From Desulfallas thermosapovorans DSM 6562 (lineage in GTDB: Bacteria; Bacillota; Desulfotomaculia; Desulfotomaculales; Desulfallaceae), in NCBI RefSeq assembly GCF_008124625.1, contig NZ_VNHM01000009.1, positions 1 to 64,000 on the forward strand: a DNA stretch of 64,000 nucleotides, read 5' to 3'. The notes beneath the pieces were generated by a model, which was not told the DNA's origin, made no database searches, and worked only from the letters and a program-made list of their open reading frames with translations. This document shows positions 32,891-41,879 of the stretch, one piece after another. Position 1 is the stretch's first letter. Every line of letters starts with the position of its first letter. The position numbers and the translations under genes are program-made.

Positions 32891-34561
32891 TTACAGCCTT
32901 TCCTCAATGTCTTCAACTATTTCAATTGTTACAACCGGGCCAGGCACCGGACCGGTTGTTTGATCCGGCGTTTCGCATAATGCCGGATCCGAAGGCACTT
33001 CACATCCGGTGACCGTACCCTCTGCTGCATCCTGGTTGTCATCCTGGTTATCACCATCCCCAGGCGGCACTTCGGGATCGGTTGTACCGGGATCCGCCGG
33101 CCCTGTTTCACCGGACTCCCCCGGTTCCGGGTCCGGGTTTTCACCAGCGCTGACCGGCTCAACTATGTTGTCCGGGGGGATTACCACCGATGGCTTAACC
33201 TGGCCGGTACCCACCGCCACCACCCGGTTAACAGGGTGGTAATAACTTTCCGGCATATATTCGGTTTTCCTTTCACCATTTTCCCATCTATACCTGACCG
33301 TGGTTACTTTATAACCATTATTTCCCTTTTGCTTGACCACCTGTTCCCCGGCAGCCAAATTGGGATCTTCTTCATATACTACCTTTTGTTCAATAGTTTC
33401 AGTAATCCAGCTGGCCACCTCCACCCGGGGACTGGTCTCCTTGTTGCCGTATATTTTTATGGTCAAGGTGTTTCCTTCAACCAGCGAACTGATATAAATA
33501 TAGTTTTCCTTGTTATTGGTGAATTTAAAATCAATGGCCCCGTATACCACTGTGGCATCCCGGCCAATTGGTACATAGCCCACCGGCAAGGTGTGATTAC
33601 TGCGATCGGTTATCTTTAAATCAGCCAGAAGCACGGCGTTGTATAGTGTTGAGGATACCTGGCAAACACCGCCTCCCAGACCCTGTACGAATTCGTTGTT
33701 GATTATAACGTTGGCATTTTTATACCCGGCTTCAGAACTGCGCGGACCCACCACCTGGTTAAAGGAAAAAGTATCCCCGGGGGCCATCAATAACCCGTCC
33801 AGAGCGGCGGCGGCCACTTTAATGTTATATGTGCGCCCCGCCTGGCCGGCATCAAAACTGGTTGTATACTTGGCCACACGACCGTTGATCCCCATGGCCT
33901 CTATATCTTCGGTGGTACGCTGCGGCTTTATAGATAAAAGCGGCAATTGCAGAGCACCAGGTTCTGCACCGGCAATTTTACCTTCCTTTTGCACCGCAGC
34001 TATCACCCAGCTGGATATTTCCCTTTCCAGCAAATCAAAGTCTATGCTGGTGCCGGTTTGGGCCGGGGCAATTTCAACCCGGTCATCGGGTGTAATGCGG
34101 AAACCCGCGTTGACGGGCTCTGTGATTATTTCCCCCGCCTCAGCCAGTATATTTTTTTCCAGCACGGCCCTGTCCGTGGACACCTGGGGCGCAATATATG
34201 CTCCGTCGCGTTTCACCCGGTGCTGTTCCCGCCACTGGTTAAGGAGTGAACCGGTATGTCCGATGGCCGCCGCTTCCTGCAGCGTTTTTTCAAAATCCAG
34301 CGTTACCCCCAGCGACCCGGCTTTGAAAGTCCAATTTTTATCCCCGTGCCGGATGGTCACCATGGTGTCGGCTAGTTTTTCCGCCAAAGGCGCCAATTGC
34401 TCCCGGGCCTGTTCCCGGGTCAGCCCGCCCAGGCTTATGTTACCTACATATACACCCGAGGCGATTTTATCATTTAAAGCAAAGGAAGCGCCCGAAAAAC
34501 TAAAAATAACGCCGGTCACGATTAAAGCAATTATAACCCCAATCAAGCTTATTCGACGCAC
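32891..34561 (-). CDS. VanW-family exported protein
   Basis: 556 residues from GTG 34561 with GGAGG 8 bases upstream. Signal/membrane helix (ISLIGVIIALIVTGVIFSF), a repeated YoaR-like region (about 40-200), then the VanW domain (TYNIKVAAAALDGLLMAPGDTFSFNQVVGPRSSEAGY, GLGGGVCQVSSTLYNAVLLADL). A G5-like segment (VVYEEDPNLAAGEQVVKQKGNNGYKV) follows and the last 100 residues are Pro/Gly/Asp-rich, wall-spanning in type. Role in the envelope is not established. It is inserted between mltG and the DUF1292 gene. Confidence 0.88.
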   Translation of the reverse strand: MRRISLIGVIIALIVTGVIFSFSGASFALNDKIASGVYVGNISLGGLTREQAREQLAPLAEKLADTMVTIRHGDKNWTFKAGSLGVTLDFEKTLQEAAAIGHTGSLLNQWREQHRVKRDGAYIAPQVSTDRAVLEKNILAEAGEIITEPVNAGFRITPDDRVEIAPAQTGTSIDFDLLEREISSWVIAAVQKEGKIAGAEPGALQLPLLSIKPQRTTEDIEAMGINGRVAKYTTSFDAGQAGRTYNIKVAAAALDGLLMAPGDTFSFNQVVGPRSSEAGYKNANVIINNEFVQGLGGGVCQVSSTLYNAVLLADLKITDRSNHTLPVGYVPIGRDATVVYGAIDFKFTNNKENYIYISSLVEGNTLTIKIYGNKETSPRVEVASWITETIEQKVVYEEDPNLAAGEQVVKQKGNNGYKVTTVRYRWENGERKTEYMPESYYHPVNRVVAVGTGQVKPSVVIPPDNIVEPVSAGENPDPEPGESGETGPADPGTTDPEVPPGDGDNQDDNQDAAEGTVTGCEVPSDPALCETPDQTTGPVPGPVVTIEIVEDIEERL

Positions 34562-34578
34562 CCGGATGGCCTCCTTTT

Positions 34579-34625
34579 AAAAAAATAATAAAGCTGGCCA
34601 CGAACACAGTTATTCGTCCAGCTTT
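34579..34625 (-). terminator. Terminator after the DUF1292 gene
   Basis: Minus-strand AAAGCTGG pairs with CCAGCTTT around an 18-20 base loop and is followed by ATTATTTTTTT. It lies 20 bases after the stop and just before the VanW ribosome site. Confidence 0.75.
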
Positions 34626-34645
34626 ACCGCTATTGACGCTTGAAA

Positions 34646-34948
34646 TTAATGATTATCCCCATCGGAATCCAGTACCTCCATACAGGCATCTCTTACCTTT
34701 TCCCACTCATCGTCATCAATTTCCACCAGTATATCTTCGCCGTCTTCATCCTGTTCAATTTTCAATACAAAAGCATCTCCGGCTTCTTCGTCTTCAGGCT
34801 CCTGGAAATCCATATCTTCTTCTTCATCCAGCACCGGTACCACAATGGCATACCGCTGTCCGTCCAGTTCTACAATATCATAAATGATTACGTCATGTTC
34901 GTTGTTATCCTCATCAATAATGGTTATAATTTCATCCTGCTCAGGCAA
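34646..34948 (-). CDS. DUF1292 (YrzB-like) acidic protein
   Basis: 100 residues from TTG 34948, with AGAGG 8 bases upstream; the longer frame to 34969 would include that site. Sequence MPEQDEIITIIDEDNNEHDV, then LDGQRYAIVVPVLDEEEDMD and EPEDEEAGDAFVLKI: beta-strand rich, strongly acidic, the YrzB family. Function unknown. The neighbours ruvX and mltG keep the order seen in Bacillus (yrrK-yrzB-yrrL), with the VanW gene inserted. Confidence 0.88.
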   Translation of the reverse strand: MPEQDEIITIIDEDNNEHDVIIYDIVELDGQRYAIVVPVLDEEEDMDFQEPEDEEAGDAFVLKIEQDEDGEDILVEIDDDEWEKVRDACMEVLDSDGDNH

Positions 34949-35028
34949 GGAGTCCACCTCTTTCCACAAGTTAGAGCTATTCTATAATAAAAACAGTTTA
35001 AATGTCAATAATAAACCACATTGCAATA

Positions 35029-35451
35029 TTAATTGCCGCTATTGTGAGCATCCAAATAACCCTGTAGTATTATGGATGCGGCCATTTTGTCGATTACTTT
35101 GCGTCGTTTGGCCCTGCTTATATCTGCATGGATCAAAAGGCGCTCGGCTGCCACCGTGCTGAGCCGTTCATCCCATGTTTCCACCGGCAGCCCCAGGTGA
35201 CGCCGGACTTTATCCGCAAAATGCAGTACCTTTTCTCCCTGGGGCCCGGTGGTGCCGTCCATGTTACGGGGCAAGCCCACCACAACTTTTTCTACTTCAT
35301 ATTTTAACGCCAAAGCCTTTATTTTATCCAAATCTTTTTTCATACCGGGCTGGCGAACTATTGTTTCAACCCCCTGGGCTGTCCACCCCAGTTGGTCGCT
35401 CACCGCGATACCTATTTTTTTATCGCCAAAATCAATACCCATAATGCGCAA
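35029..35451 (-). CDS. ruvX: Holliday junction resolvase-like protein / pre-16S rRNA nuclease RuvX
   Basis: 140 residues, RNase H-like fold of the YqgF family: MRIMGIDFGDKKIGIAVSD with the first acidic residue, KVVVGLPRNMDG, and DERLSTVAAERLL with the later acidic residues. Processes the 5' end of 16S rRNA in E. coli and also resolves junctions in some species. TTG start with AAGGG 10 bases upstream. It lies between the AKR and DUF1292 genes. Confidence 0.92.
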   Translation of the reverse strand: MRIMGIDFGDKKIGIAVSDQLGWTAQGVETIVRQPGMKKDLDKIKALALKYEVEKVVVGLPRNMDGTTGPQGEKVLHFADKVRRHLGLPVETWDERLSTVAAERLLIHADISRAKRRKVIDKMAASIILQGYLDAHNSGN

Positions 35452-35519
35452 ATAATTACAACCCTTCCCCTACCGAATACAATGTTCGGTATCCTTAAAT
35501 TCCAGGCCCGCGCCCGTCA

Positions 35520-36464
35520 TCATATCACCTTGATGCAAAACTCGGGACAAACCGAGGCACAGTAACTGCATAACCGGCATAATTCCCTGTTTACCTGCAC
35601 CCGCCCGTCCACAACGGCCAGTGCTCCGGCGCTACACCTCTCCACACACCGGCCACACCCCTGGCAATAATCTTCCACATGGAGATATCGTGGCTTTCTT
35701 CTTAACTGCTCCGCCAGCTCCCGGTCCGGACAAGCACCGGAGAACTTGCTGACGTTATATTCAATTTCCTCCGGGGACTGCATGCCAACGGCCACCGCAG
35801 CCAGTTGGGGTACAGCCAGTATAAAATCCATTGCCCGGTCGGTTTCGGGTATTAAATGGCCGCCGCCCAAACATTTCATACCATAAATCCCTTTGCCCAT
35901 CATAGCCGCAAAGGATATGGCATCCAGCATTTCATCCACGCCGCCATCGGCAATACCAATACCGGCCCGGTTTATGATGGGGTGGATAACATCGAACTCG
36001 GGAATAGACGCAGCGGCCCGCACCCCCGCCACATAATGGGTGGAAATCCCGATAGCCCTGACCAACCCCTTTTCCCGGGCTTTCAGCAGATATTCCACCG
36101 CTTCCCAGTGTCCCCTAATGGTAAAAACCGATTCCTGCTCGTGCAATAGGAAAATATCCACGTAATCCCGGTCCAGCGCCTTTAAACAGTGATGCAGGCT
36201 TTTTTCCATCTCCTGCCCTGTAGGTGCGTATGATTTGGAGGCCACCACCGCCTCCGGGAAAGAGCGCAAGGCCTCTTTGATATAGGGATAACAGCCGTAT
36301 ATTTCGGCGGTATCCATAAAATTGACCCCTTTTTCCAAAGCCAGGCAGATTAATTTGGCACCGGCTTGAATACCGAGCCCCTTTTGCAGTGGACCCATGG
36401 TCAGGGTGCCAAAGCAAAGCCGGGATACTGTTATTTCCGTATTACCCAGTTTATTATACTGCAA
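35520..36464 (-). CDS. Aldo/keto reductase with C-terminal 2[4Fe-4S] domain
   Basis: 314 residues. The AKR barrel is clear: CFGTLTMG, NFMDTAEIYG (Asp and catalytic Tyr), VVASKSYAP (catalytic Lys), IFLLHEQ (His) and IGISTHYV. The last 60 residues form a ferredoxin domain: CQGCGRCVERCSAGA and CRLCSYCASVCPEF. This fusion is common in anaerobic clostridia and probably links NAD(P)H chemistry to ferredoxin or quinones. Substrate unknown. It lies between ireB and ruvX, a break in the otherwise conserved yrr order. Confidence 0.88.
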   Translation of the reverse strand: MQYNKLGNTEITVSRLCFGTLTMGPLQKGLGIQAGAKLICLALEKGVNFMDTAEIYGCYPYIKEALRSFPEAVVASKSYAPTGQEMEKSLHHCLKALDRDYVDIFLLHEQESVFTIRGHWEAVEYLLKAREKGLVRAIGISTHYVAGVRAAASIPEFDVIHPIINRAGIGIADGGVDEMLDAISFAAMMGKGIYGMKCLGGGHLIPETDRAMDFILAVPQLAAVAVGMQSPEEIEYNVSKFSGACPDRELAEQLRRKPRYLHVEDYCQGCGRCVERCSAGALAVVDGRVQVNRELCRLCSYCASVCPEFCIKVI

Positions 36465-36496
36465 TATCTTTTAATACTCTCTTTCACATCCGTTTT

Positions 36497-36751
36497 CTAA
36501 GAAGCCAGGTACTTTTTAACCAGTTCCTCGAGCAATTCATCTCGCTCCAATTGCCGAATCAAGCTTCTGGCATTGTTGTAACTGGTTATATACGCAGGGT
36601 CACCTGATAATAAATAGCCTACAAGCTGGTTGATGGGATTATACCCCTTTTCCTTGAGCGCTGCGTACACCTGGAGCAGGATTTCCCGGGCCTTGTTTTC
36701 TTCGGCCTGCACCTTGAACATGACGGTATGCTCAGTTGTTTCCCTGGACAT
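36497..36751 (-). CDS. ireB: IreB-family regulatory phosphoprotein
   Basis: 84 residues of the DUF965/YrzL family: [14 protein letters not shown], then [37 protein letters not shown], the strongly conserved core. The N-terminal Thr residues (RETTEHT) correspond to those phosphorylated by the PASTA kinase IreK in Enterococcus, where IreB tunes envelope stress and cephalosporin resistance. Directly downstream of alaS, the usual place. Confidence 0.93.
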   Translation of the reverse strand: MSRETTEHTVMFKVQAEENKAREILLQVYAALKEKGYNPINQLVGYLLSGDPAYITSYNNARSLIRQLERDELLEELVKKYLAS

Positions 36752-36865
36752 GAGAAATACCCCCCCATAATATTTGCCCGCACCGTATTAAAAACTGGCA
36801 GGATTATTTTCTATTATAATGTCGTATAGTGTATAAAAGCAAATACCTGTTTTGGTTATCTTATT

Positions 36866-36906
36866 TTCAATTGGCCTTAATTGGGCCTTAATTGGGCCTT
36901 AATTGG
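36866..36906. repeat. Short tandem repeat at the alaS stop codon
   Basis: On the minus strand the unit GGCCCAATTAA occurs twice exactly, with an AATTAA half-copy before and a GGCCAATT copy after. The first AATTAA includes the alaS stop codon (Asn-TAA). Confidence 0.8.
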
Positions 36907-39541
36907 CAGCTTGCTTGGTTACCAGTGCATATACTTTCTCCAGTGCGCTATCCAGGCCGGCCGGGTTCTTCCCACCGGCCTGGGCCATATCGGGCCGGCC
37001 GCCACCGCCACCGCCTACCAGGGGAGCAATCTCCTTGAGTATTTTCCCGGCGTGCAGTCCCCGCCCCACCAGGTCCTTGCTCACTCCGGCCACCAGGTTG
37101 ACCTTGTCACCGGTAGCCGCACCCAGCACAATAACCCCGGAAGCCATTTTATCCCGCAGCAAATCAAGCATAGCCCGCAGGCTATCCATATCTGAAGCAT
37201 TGGAACGGGCGGCCAACACCTTGATGCCATCCATTTCTCTGGCGGCATCCAGTATACTTTGTACCTCAAAACGGGCCAGGCGCGCCCGCAGCGCTTCGGC
37301 TTCCTTTTCCATGCCACGCAAATCCTGTACCAGCGTTTCCACCCGGTGCACCAGTTCATGGGCAGGCGCCTTCACCGCCCGGGCAATGAGTTTAAGCTGG
37401 TCCTCCTTGGCCCGCAGGTAGTCCATGGCCCCCTGGCCGGTAACCGCTTCCACCCGGCGCAAACCGGAACCCACACTACTTTCGCCCAGCAATTTGAACA
37501 TACCCACCTCGGCGGTGGATGAAACATGGGTACCCCCACAAAGTTCCAGGCTGAAATCCCCCATTTTAACCACCCTGACCGTATCGCCATATTTTTCATC
37601 GAACAGTGCCATGGCCCCCATGCCTCTGGCCTCATCCAATGTGGATTCTATAGTTTCCACCTTTAAATTATTCAAAATAGCTTCATTAACCATTTGCTCC
37701 ACCCGCTCCAGCTCGTCCGGGGCTATGGCGGCAAAATGAGTAAAATCAAAGCGCAGGCGGTCCGGGGCCACCAGCGATCCGGCCTGGTTAACATGCTCGC
37801 CCAGTACCTCTTTAAGGGATTTATGCAGCAGGTGGGTGGCCGAGTGATTGCGGGCGATATTCATGCGCCGCCTGGCGTCAACCTGCACATCAACTTCATC
37901 GTTAACCCGTATTATACCGCTCAGTACCCGGCCCCGGTGCAGGTGTAGCCCTTCCAGGGGTCTGGTCACGGCGTCTATGGTCACCTCTGTGTTTTCGGCG
38001 GTTATCCTGGCCTGGTCGCTCACCTGACCACCGGACTCGGCGTAACAGGGAGTAATGTCCAGCACCAGTTCCACCTCTTGGCCGGCTTCAGCCTGCTCCA
38101 CCTGCCGGTCCTCGACAAACAATGCCTTAACCATAGATTTACTGCACAGGGTATCGTAACCGACGAATACCGTTTCACCGGTTTGCTCCAGCACGTTTTT
38201 CATGCGGGCGGATTTTTCGGACAAATATTCGGTTTCCTGCCGGGCACTGCGGGCTCTGCTACGCTGCTGTTCCATCGCCCGGGCAAAGCCCTCCTGTTCC
38301 ACCACCAAACCGTTTTCCCCGGCAATCTCCTCGGTCAGCTCCAGGGGGAAGCCGTAGGTGTCATACAAGCGGAAAGCCTGCTCCCCGTCGATATAATTGC
38401 GACCGGCCTGTTTGGCCTCAGAAATGAGCCCGCTTAGCATATCAGTGCCCTGGGCCAGGGTCTCCCCGAACCGTTCTTCCTCGGTTTTCACCACCCTGGT
38501 GACCAGCTGGCGGTTTTTCACCAGTTCCTGATAGGTATCACCCATTTTATCAATAACGGCACCGGCCACCCGGTACAGGAACGGTTCAGCCACACCCAGC
38601 ACACGCCCGAAGCGCACAGCCCGGCGCAGCAGGCGGCGCAGTACATAACCCCGGCCTTCGTTGGAGGGCAGGGCGCCGTCGGAAATGGCAAAGGTCACTG
38701 CCCGAGCGTGGTCGGCTATCACCTTTAGCGCCAGGTCAATTTCGTCACCTGTGCCGTAACGGGTACCCGTCAACTCCCCGGTAAAATCCATGATATCCCG
38801 CAACAGGTCGGTATCAAAGTTGGTCTTGACATTTTGCAATACCGAAGCCACCCGTTCCAAACCCATGCCGGTATCAATACCTTTATTTTGCAATGGTGTG
38901 TAGTTACCTTCCTCATCCCGGAAAAACTGGATGAAGACCAGGTTCCATATTTCCAGGTACCGGTCGCAATTGCAGCCCACGGCACAATCGGGGTCGGTGC
39001 AGCCCCGCTCGGGGCCCAAATCATAGTAAATCTCGGAGCAGGGTCCGCACGGGCCAACTCCTATTTCCCAAAAGTTAGTGTCTTTACCCATGCGTACGAT
39101 CCGGCTTTCCGCCAGACCCACATCCTTATGCCATATTTCAAAGGCTTCATCGTCATCTTCATATATGGATATCCACAACTTATCAGCTTCCAGCTCCAGA
39201 TGCTCGGTAACAAATTCCCAGGCCCAGTTAATGGCATCCTTTTTAAAATAATCACCGAAAGAAAAGTTACCCAGCATTTCAAAAAAAGTATGATGCCGCG
39301 CAGTACGCCCCACCTGGTCTATATCAGGTGTACGCAGGCATTTCTGGCAGGTGGTGACCCGGGTCACTTCCGGTTTGGCGGCACCGGTGAAATAGGGTTT
39401 AAAGGGCACCATACCCGCCGCCGTCCACAAAATACTGGGGTCATTATGGGGAATTAAAGATGCACTGGGTAATATTTTGTGGCCTTTGCTTGCAAAAAAT
39501 TTCAGGTACTTTTCTCTTATTTCTTTGCCCGTCAAAAACAA
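36899..39541 (-). CDS. alaS: Alanyl-tRNA synthetase
   Basis: 880 residues, full length. Catalytic core opens FASKGHKILPSASLIPHNDPSILWTAAGMVPFKP with class II motif 2 in RVTTCQKCLRTPDID; a Cys cluster CTDPDCAVGCNCDRY; GRGYVLRRLLRRAVRF; editing domain zinc ligands NHSATHLLHKSLKE and LCGGTHV; C-terminal C-Ala domain ending GGGGGGRPDMAQAGG. Charges tRNA-Ala and edits Ser and Gly. Its leader carries a T-box and terminator (39597-39787) behind a consensus promoter, so it responds to uncharged tRNA-Ala. Confidence 0.97.
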   Translation of the reverse strand: MFLTGKEIREKYLKFFASKGHKILPSASLIPHNDPSILWTAAGMVPFKPYFTGAAKPEVTRVTTCQKCLRTPDIDQVGRTARHHTFFEMLGNFSFGDYFKKDAINWAWEFVTEHLELEADKLWISIYEDDDEAFEIWHKDVGLAESRIVRMGKDTNFWEIGVGPCGPCSEIYYDLGPERGCTDPDCAVGCNCDRYLEIWNLVFIQFFRDEEGNYTPLQNKGIDTGMGLERVASVLQNVKTNFDTDLLRDIMDFTGELTGTRYGTGDEIDLALKVIADHARAVTFAISDGALPSNEGRGYVLRRLLRRAVRFGRVLGVAEPFLYRVAGAVIDKMGDTYQELVKNRQLVTRVVKTEEERFGETLAQGTDMLSGLISEAKQAGRNYIDGEQAFRLYDTYGFPLELTEEIAGENGLVVEQEGFARAMEQQRSRARSARQETEYLSEKSARMKNVLEQTGETVFVGYDTLCSKSMVKALFVEDRQVEQAEAGQEVELVLDITPCYAESGGQVSDQARITAENTEVTIDAVTRPLEGLHLHRGRVLSGIIRVNDEVDVQVDARRRMNIARNHSATHLLHKSLKEVLGEHVNQAGSLVAPDRLRFDFTHFAAIAPDELERVEQMVNEAILNNLKVETIESTLDEARGMGAMALFDEKYGDTVRVVKMGDFSLELCGGTHVSSTAEVGMFKLLGESSVGSGLRRVEAVTGQGAMDYLRAKEDQLKLIARAVKAPAHELVHRVETLVQDLRGMEKEAEALRARLARFEVQSILDAAREMDGIKVLAARSNASDMDSLRAMLDLLRDKMASGVIVLGAATGDKVNLVAGVSKDLVGRGLHAGKILKEIAPLVGGGGGGRPDMAQAGGKNPAGLDSALEKVYALVTKQAAN

Positions 39542-39596
39542 TACCCCCTCAAATGGAAGTTGTTATGTATTTGTTATGTATACAGTATAAGGTAGC

Positions 39597-39633
39597 AAAA
39601 AAGCCTTTTTTCCCGGCCAGGGGCGAAAAGGCT
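39597..39633 (-). terminator. T-box-controlled terminator before alaS
   Basis: AGCCTTTT pairs with AAAAGGCT (minus strand), enclosing a GC-rich loop, and is followed by TTTTTT. Its 5' arm overlaps the end of the T-box sequence, giving the usual terminator/antiterminator choice. Confidence 0.88.
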
Positions 39634-39787
39634 CCGCGATACCACCCTGATAACAATTTCCCCAAAACATGGGAAATCGTGCGTTATCTAAACAGTAACG
39701 CTGTTTGGCGGCGAAATTTACTATTTTCAATCTCGCTCTGCAGGAAAAGACGTGTTCTTTTCCTATATTTTTACTGTATGGATGCGC
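39597..39787 (-). ncRNA. T-box leader of alaS
   Basis: The T-box AGGGTGGTATCGCGG lies at 39636-39650 on the minus strand. Stem I is closed by ACAGTAA/TTACTGT (about 39770 and 39693). A GCC triplet followed by A just before the closing 3' strand is a candidate alanine specifier. A terminator follows. Uncharged tRNA-Ala would stabilise the antiterminator and let alaS be read. Confidence 0.88.
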
Positions 39788-39793
39788 GTACTA

Positions 39794-39823
39794 ATTATAC
39801 AAAATTAACACAAATCATGTCAA
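39794..39823 (-). promoter_or_regulatory. Consensus promoter of alaS
   Basis: Perfect TTGACA (39818-39823), 18 bases, perfect TATAAT (39794-39799) on the minus strand. Transcription would start near 39787 at the T-box leader. Confidence 0.8.
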
Positions 39824-39835
39824 GAACCGCCCTTT

Positions 39836-39894
39836 GGTGCCAGGTGTCAAGGGGTTGATAGTCTTTTGACTTTTTACCTCTCAACACCGGCACC
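39836..39894. repeat. GTGCCAGG palindromic repeat, imperfect copy
   Basis: Two 27-base arms (39837-39863 and 39868-39894) around a TTTT loop, imperfectly complementary, each ending in the GTGCC/GGCAC outer motif. Same layout and related sequence as the perfect copy at 53867-53924 and the RAYT element ends. It lies between the permease gene end and the alaS promoter. Confidence 0.65.
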
Positions 39895-39910
39895 ATCAAA
39901 ATACAACTCT

Positions 39911-40957
39911 TCAAGGGTTATATTTGGGCCAGAACCTGTACATGGCAAAAATATAGACGACCCGCAAAACAGCGGCCACCGGCACGGCCAGAATCAAACC
40001 GGTCAGCCCGAAAAGTTGACCGCCGGCCAGCAGCACCAGTATCACAAACAGGGGATGTAAACCCACCCGCCCCCCCAGTATTTTGGGGGAGATTATGCTG
40101 GCCTCCACCTGCTGAATCACCACAAAGGCAATGATTACTTTCAGCACCATCCATTTGGACACCAGCATAGCCAGTGCCACCGCCGGTATGGCACCGATAA
40201 AGGGACCGAAGTAGGGTATCAGGTTGGTGATTCCCGCAAATATACCCAGCATAAGGGCAAATTCCATATCCAGAAAGGCCAGGGCAATACCCGTCATAAC
40301 CCCTGTAATAACGCTCACCAGCAGGTAGCCCCGGATAAAACTGTCCACCACCCGGCTCACTTCACTGCCCAGTTCCAGCATGTCCTGCCGCCACCGCAGC
40401 GGTAACAGCGCAGCAGCCCGCTCGGTAAAAATTTCCACATCCTTGAGCAGGTAGTATGCAAAGATGGGTGCCAGGATAATGTTAAATATGTAGCCGGCCA
40501 GGCCAATGATTATCTGCACCACCTGTTCCGCCATTTGTACCAGTATTTGCTCCACCCAGATAATGCGCTCATCAATTATCCGGCGCACAGCCTCGGGAAT
40601 ACCGGCCCGGGCATACTCCAGCTGTAAAGATGCCGTAAATTCCTGCAGTTGGGCGGTATAGCCGGGCACCACATCGGCGATCATATAAAGCTGGGAAAGT
40701 ATATGGGGCATGCCATACAGCACCAGCCCGGCCACCATAATGAACATAGCCGCATATACAATCAGTATGGACGTGGTCCGGGATGTGCCCTGGCTTTCCA
40801 CCGCGCGCACCAGAGGGTGCAACAGATACGCCAGCACCACCGCCAGCAGAAAAGACAAAAAGATACCCCGTATAAGATAAATAAAATAAAGCAGCAGGGC
40901 CACCGGAACCAGGGCTAATAGCAGCCGGTAATTTGTTTTTTTATTACACCAGCTCAT
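39911..40957 (-). CDS. AI-2E family transporter (YrrI/PerM-like)
   Basis: 348 residues with about eight membrane segments, including RLLLALVPVALLLYFIYLIRGIFLSFLLAVVLAYLLHPLV at the start and the conserved GITNLIPYFGPFIGAIPA and late GLTGLILAVPVAAVLRV. Family members export or exchange solutes (AI-2, Na+/H+); the cargo is not predictable. In Bacillus the yrrI homologue also lies directly upstream of alaS, so the position supports vertical inheritance. Confidence 0.9.
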   Translation of the reverse strand: MSWCNKKTNYRLLLALVPVALLLYFIYLIRGIFLSFLLAVVLAYLLHPLVRAVESQGTSRTTSILIVYAAMFIMVAGLVLYGMPHILSQLYMIADVVPGYTAQLQEFTASLQLEYARAGIPEAVRRIIDERIIWVEQILVQMAEQVVQIIIGLAGYIFNIILAPIFAYYLLKDVEIFTERAAALLPLRWRQDMLELGSEVSRVVDSFIRGYLLVSVITGVMTGIALAFLDMEFALMLGIFAGITNLIPYFGPFIGAIPAVALAMLVSKWMVLKVIIAFVVIQQVEASIISPKILGGRVGLHPLFVILVLLAGGQLFGLTGLILAVPVAAVLRVVYIFAMYRFWPKYNP

Positions 40958-41056
40958 AATACCACCACCCAGCTAAAGCATTAATGTACCGGCATGACGG
41001 CACCGGGTTGATAGGTCGAATTGAACAGGATATCTTTGTTAACCCGCTTTTCGCAA

Positions 41057-41085
41057 AAAAAGTGGGGATATTTTCCCCACTTTTT
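41057..41085. terminator. Bidirectional hairpin terminator
   Basis: AAAAAGTGGGGA pairs with TCCCCACTTTTT around a short loop, giving U tracts on both strands. It lies just after the small protein gene at 41091-41288 on the minus strand. Confidence 0.88.
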
Positions 41086-41090
41086 ATCGC

Positions 41091-41288
41091 TCATTTCTTT
41101 TTTATCAATCCGTTTACAGTGCGGGACACCTCTCTGATCATACGGTCAGTGGTCCGGCGGGGATACTTCCGCCGGATTCTGCTTATATTAAATACACCGG
41201 ATGGTTTACGCTGCGGTGTTTTGATCATGGACATAACCGCGCCCAATATGCTGCCGGTAATTAAACCCCGCCAAAAACCACGCTGCAT
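41091..41288 (-). CDS. Small basic protein with N-terminal hydrophobic segment
   Basis: 65 residues: MQRGFWRGLITGSILGAVMSMI (a glycine-rich, weakly hydrophobic helix as in YtxH-type proteins), then a strongly basic part rich in Lys/Arg (KTPQRKPSG, RRKYPRRTTDRM) ending NGLIKKK. Not assigned to a family with confidence. It has its own terminator directly downstream and lies about 30 bases after the zinc-ribbon gene, with which it may be cotranscribed. Confidence 0.65.
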   Translation of the reverse strand: MQRGFWRGLITGSILGAVMSMIKTPQRKPSGVFNISRIRRKYPRRTTDRMIREVSRTVNGLIKKK

Positions 41289-41317
41289 AGTTTTTCACCC
41301 CCCATAGTTATGACCGG

Positions 41318-41491
41318 TTACAAAAGCATTTCGTTTTGAGGATCAAAGGACACCAGGCTGCCATCCTCGGCCACTTCGTATATACTAACCCCTTCTTTAT
41401 TCATACGGTATTCCACGCAGCAATCCCAGCAATAATACTGGTCCACGCCCACCTTGCCGGTGGCTTTACCTCCGCATACCGGACAATGCAA
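41318..41491 (-). CDS. Small zinc-ribbon protein
   Basis: 57 residues from TTG 41491, preceded by AGGAGG at 7 bases. MHCPVCGGK and YYCWDCCVEY provide two CxxC pairs (Cys 3, 6, 21, 24) for one zinc, followed by an acidic beta-strand tail (EGVSIYEVAEDGSLVSF). I do not recognise a named family. It precedes the small basic protein gene by about 30 bases on the same strand. Confidence 0.78.
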   Translation of the reverse strand: MHCPVCGGKATGKVGVDQYYCWDCCVEYRMNKEGVSIYEVAEDGSLVSFDPQNEMLL

Positions 41492-41573
41492 ATTATCGCC
41501 TCCTATAAATCTCTTAAACTATATTAATTATGCCCACTTTTTTTTAATTAAATGCCCGGTGGTGGCCTGGAAT

Positions 41574-41611
41574 ATAAAAAAACAAGAGCCCGGTATAGGA
41601 ACCGCGCCCTT
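41574..41611 (-). terminator. Likely terminator of the isc-mnmA transcript
   Basis: Minus-strand AAGGGCGCGGT pairs with ACCGGGCTCTT (one mismatch, one wobble) and runs into TTTTTTT. It lies about 250 bases beyond the mnmA stop; the spacer between holds no gene. Confidence 0.6.
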
Positions 41612-41844
41612 GAAATTGTTCTAAAAAAGCGTTGCCACTGGCCACTGACAAAATTACAACCCCGGCACCCCTGGCAACAGACTGGAGCACACCCAACCCT
41701 GTGGTGTAAGGTTTTATCAGACATCGAACTTAAGCTAAAGCTGTGGTGCCTGGTGTTGAAAACCCGAAACCTCTCTTGTTGCAACATTAAACTAAAATGG
41801 CAGAGCAAACAGTAGTAACGACAAATATCGTATTATTCCGGTAA

Positions 41845-41879
41845 TACAGTTACTTTATTAAACTTTAAGCCTGACCCCG
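41845..41879 (+). repeat. Dispersed GGGGTCAGGC repeat, copy 2
   Basis: Reads CAGTTACTTTATTAAACTTT then AAGCCTGACCCC. Differs by one base from the copy at 55510-55541. On the minus strand it supplies the final codons Gly-Gln-Ala-stop of mnmA. Confidence 0.8.

Noticed and set aside
41552-41815. Open frames on both strands in the spacer after mnmA.
   Set aside because: No start signals, no family resemblance; the region contains a terminator and a half palindromic repeat instead.
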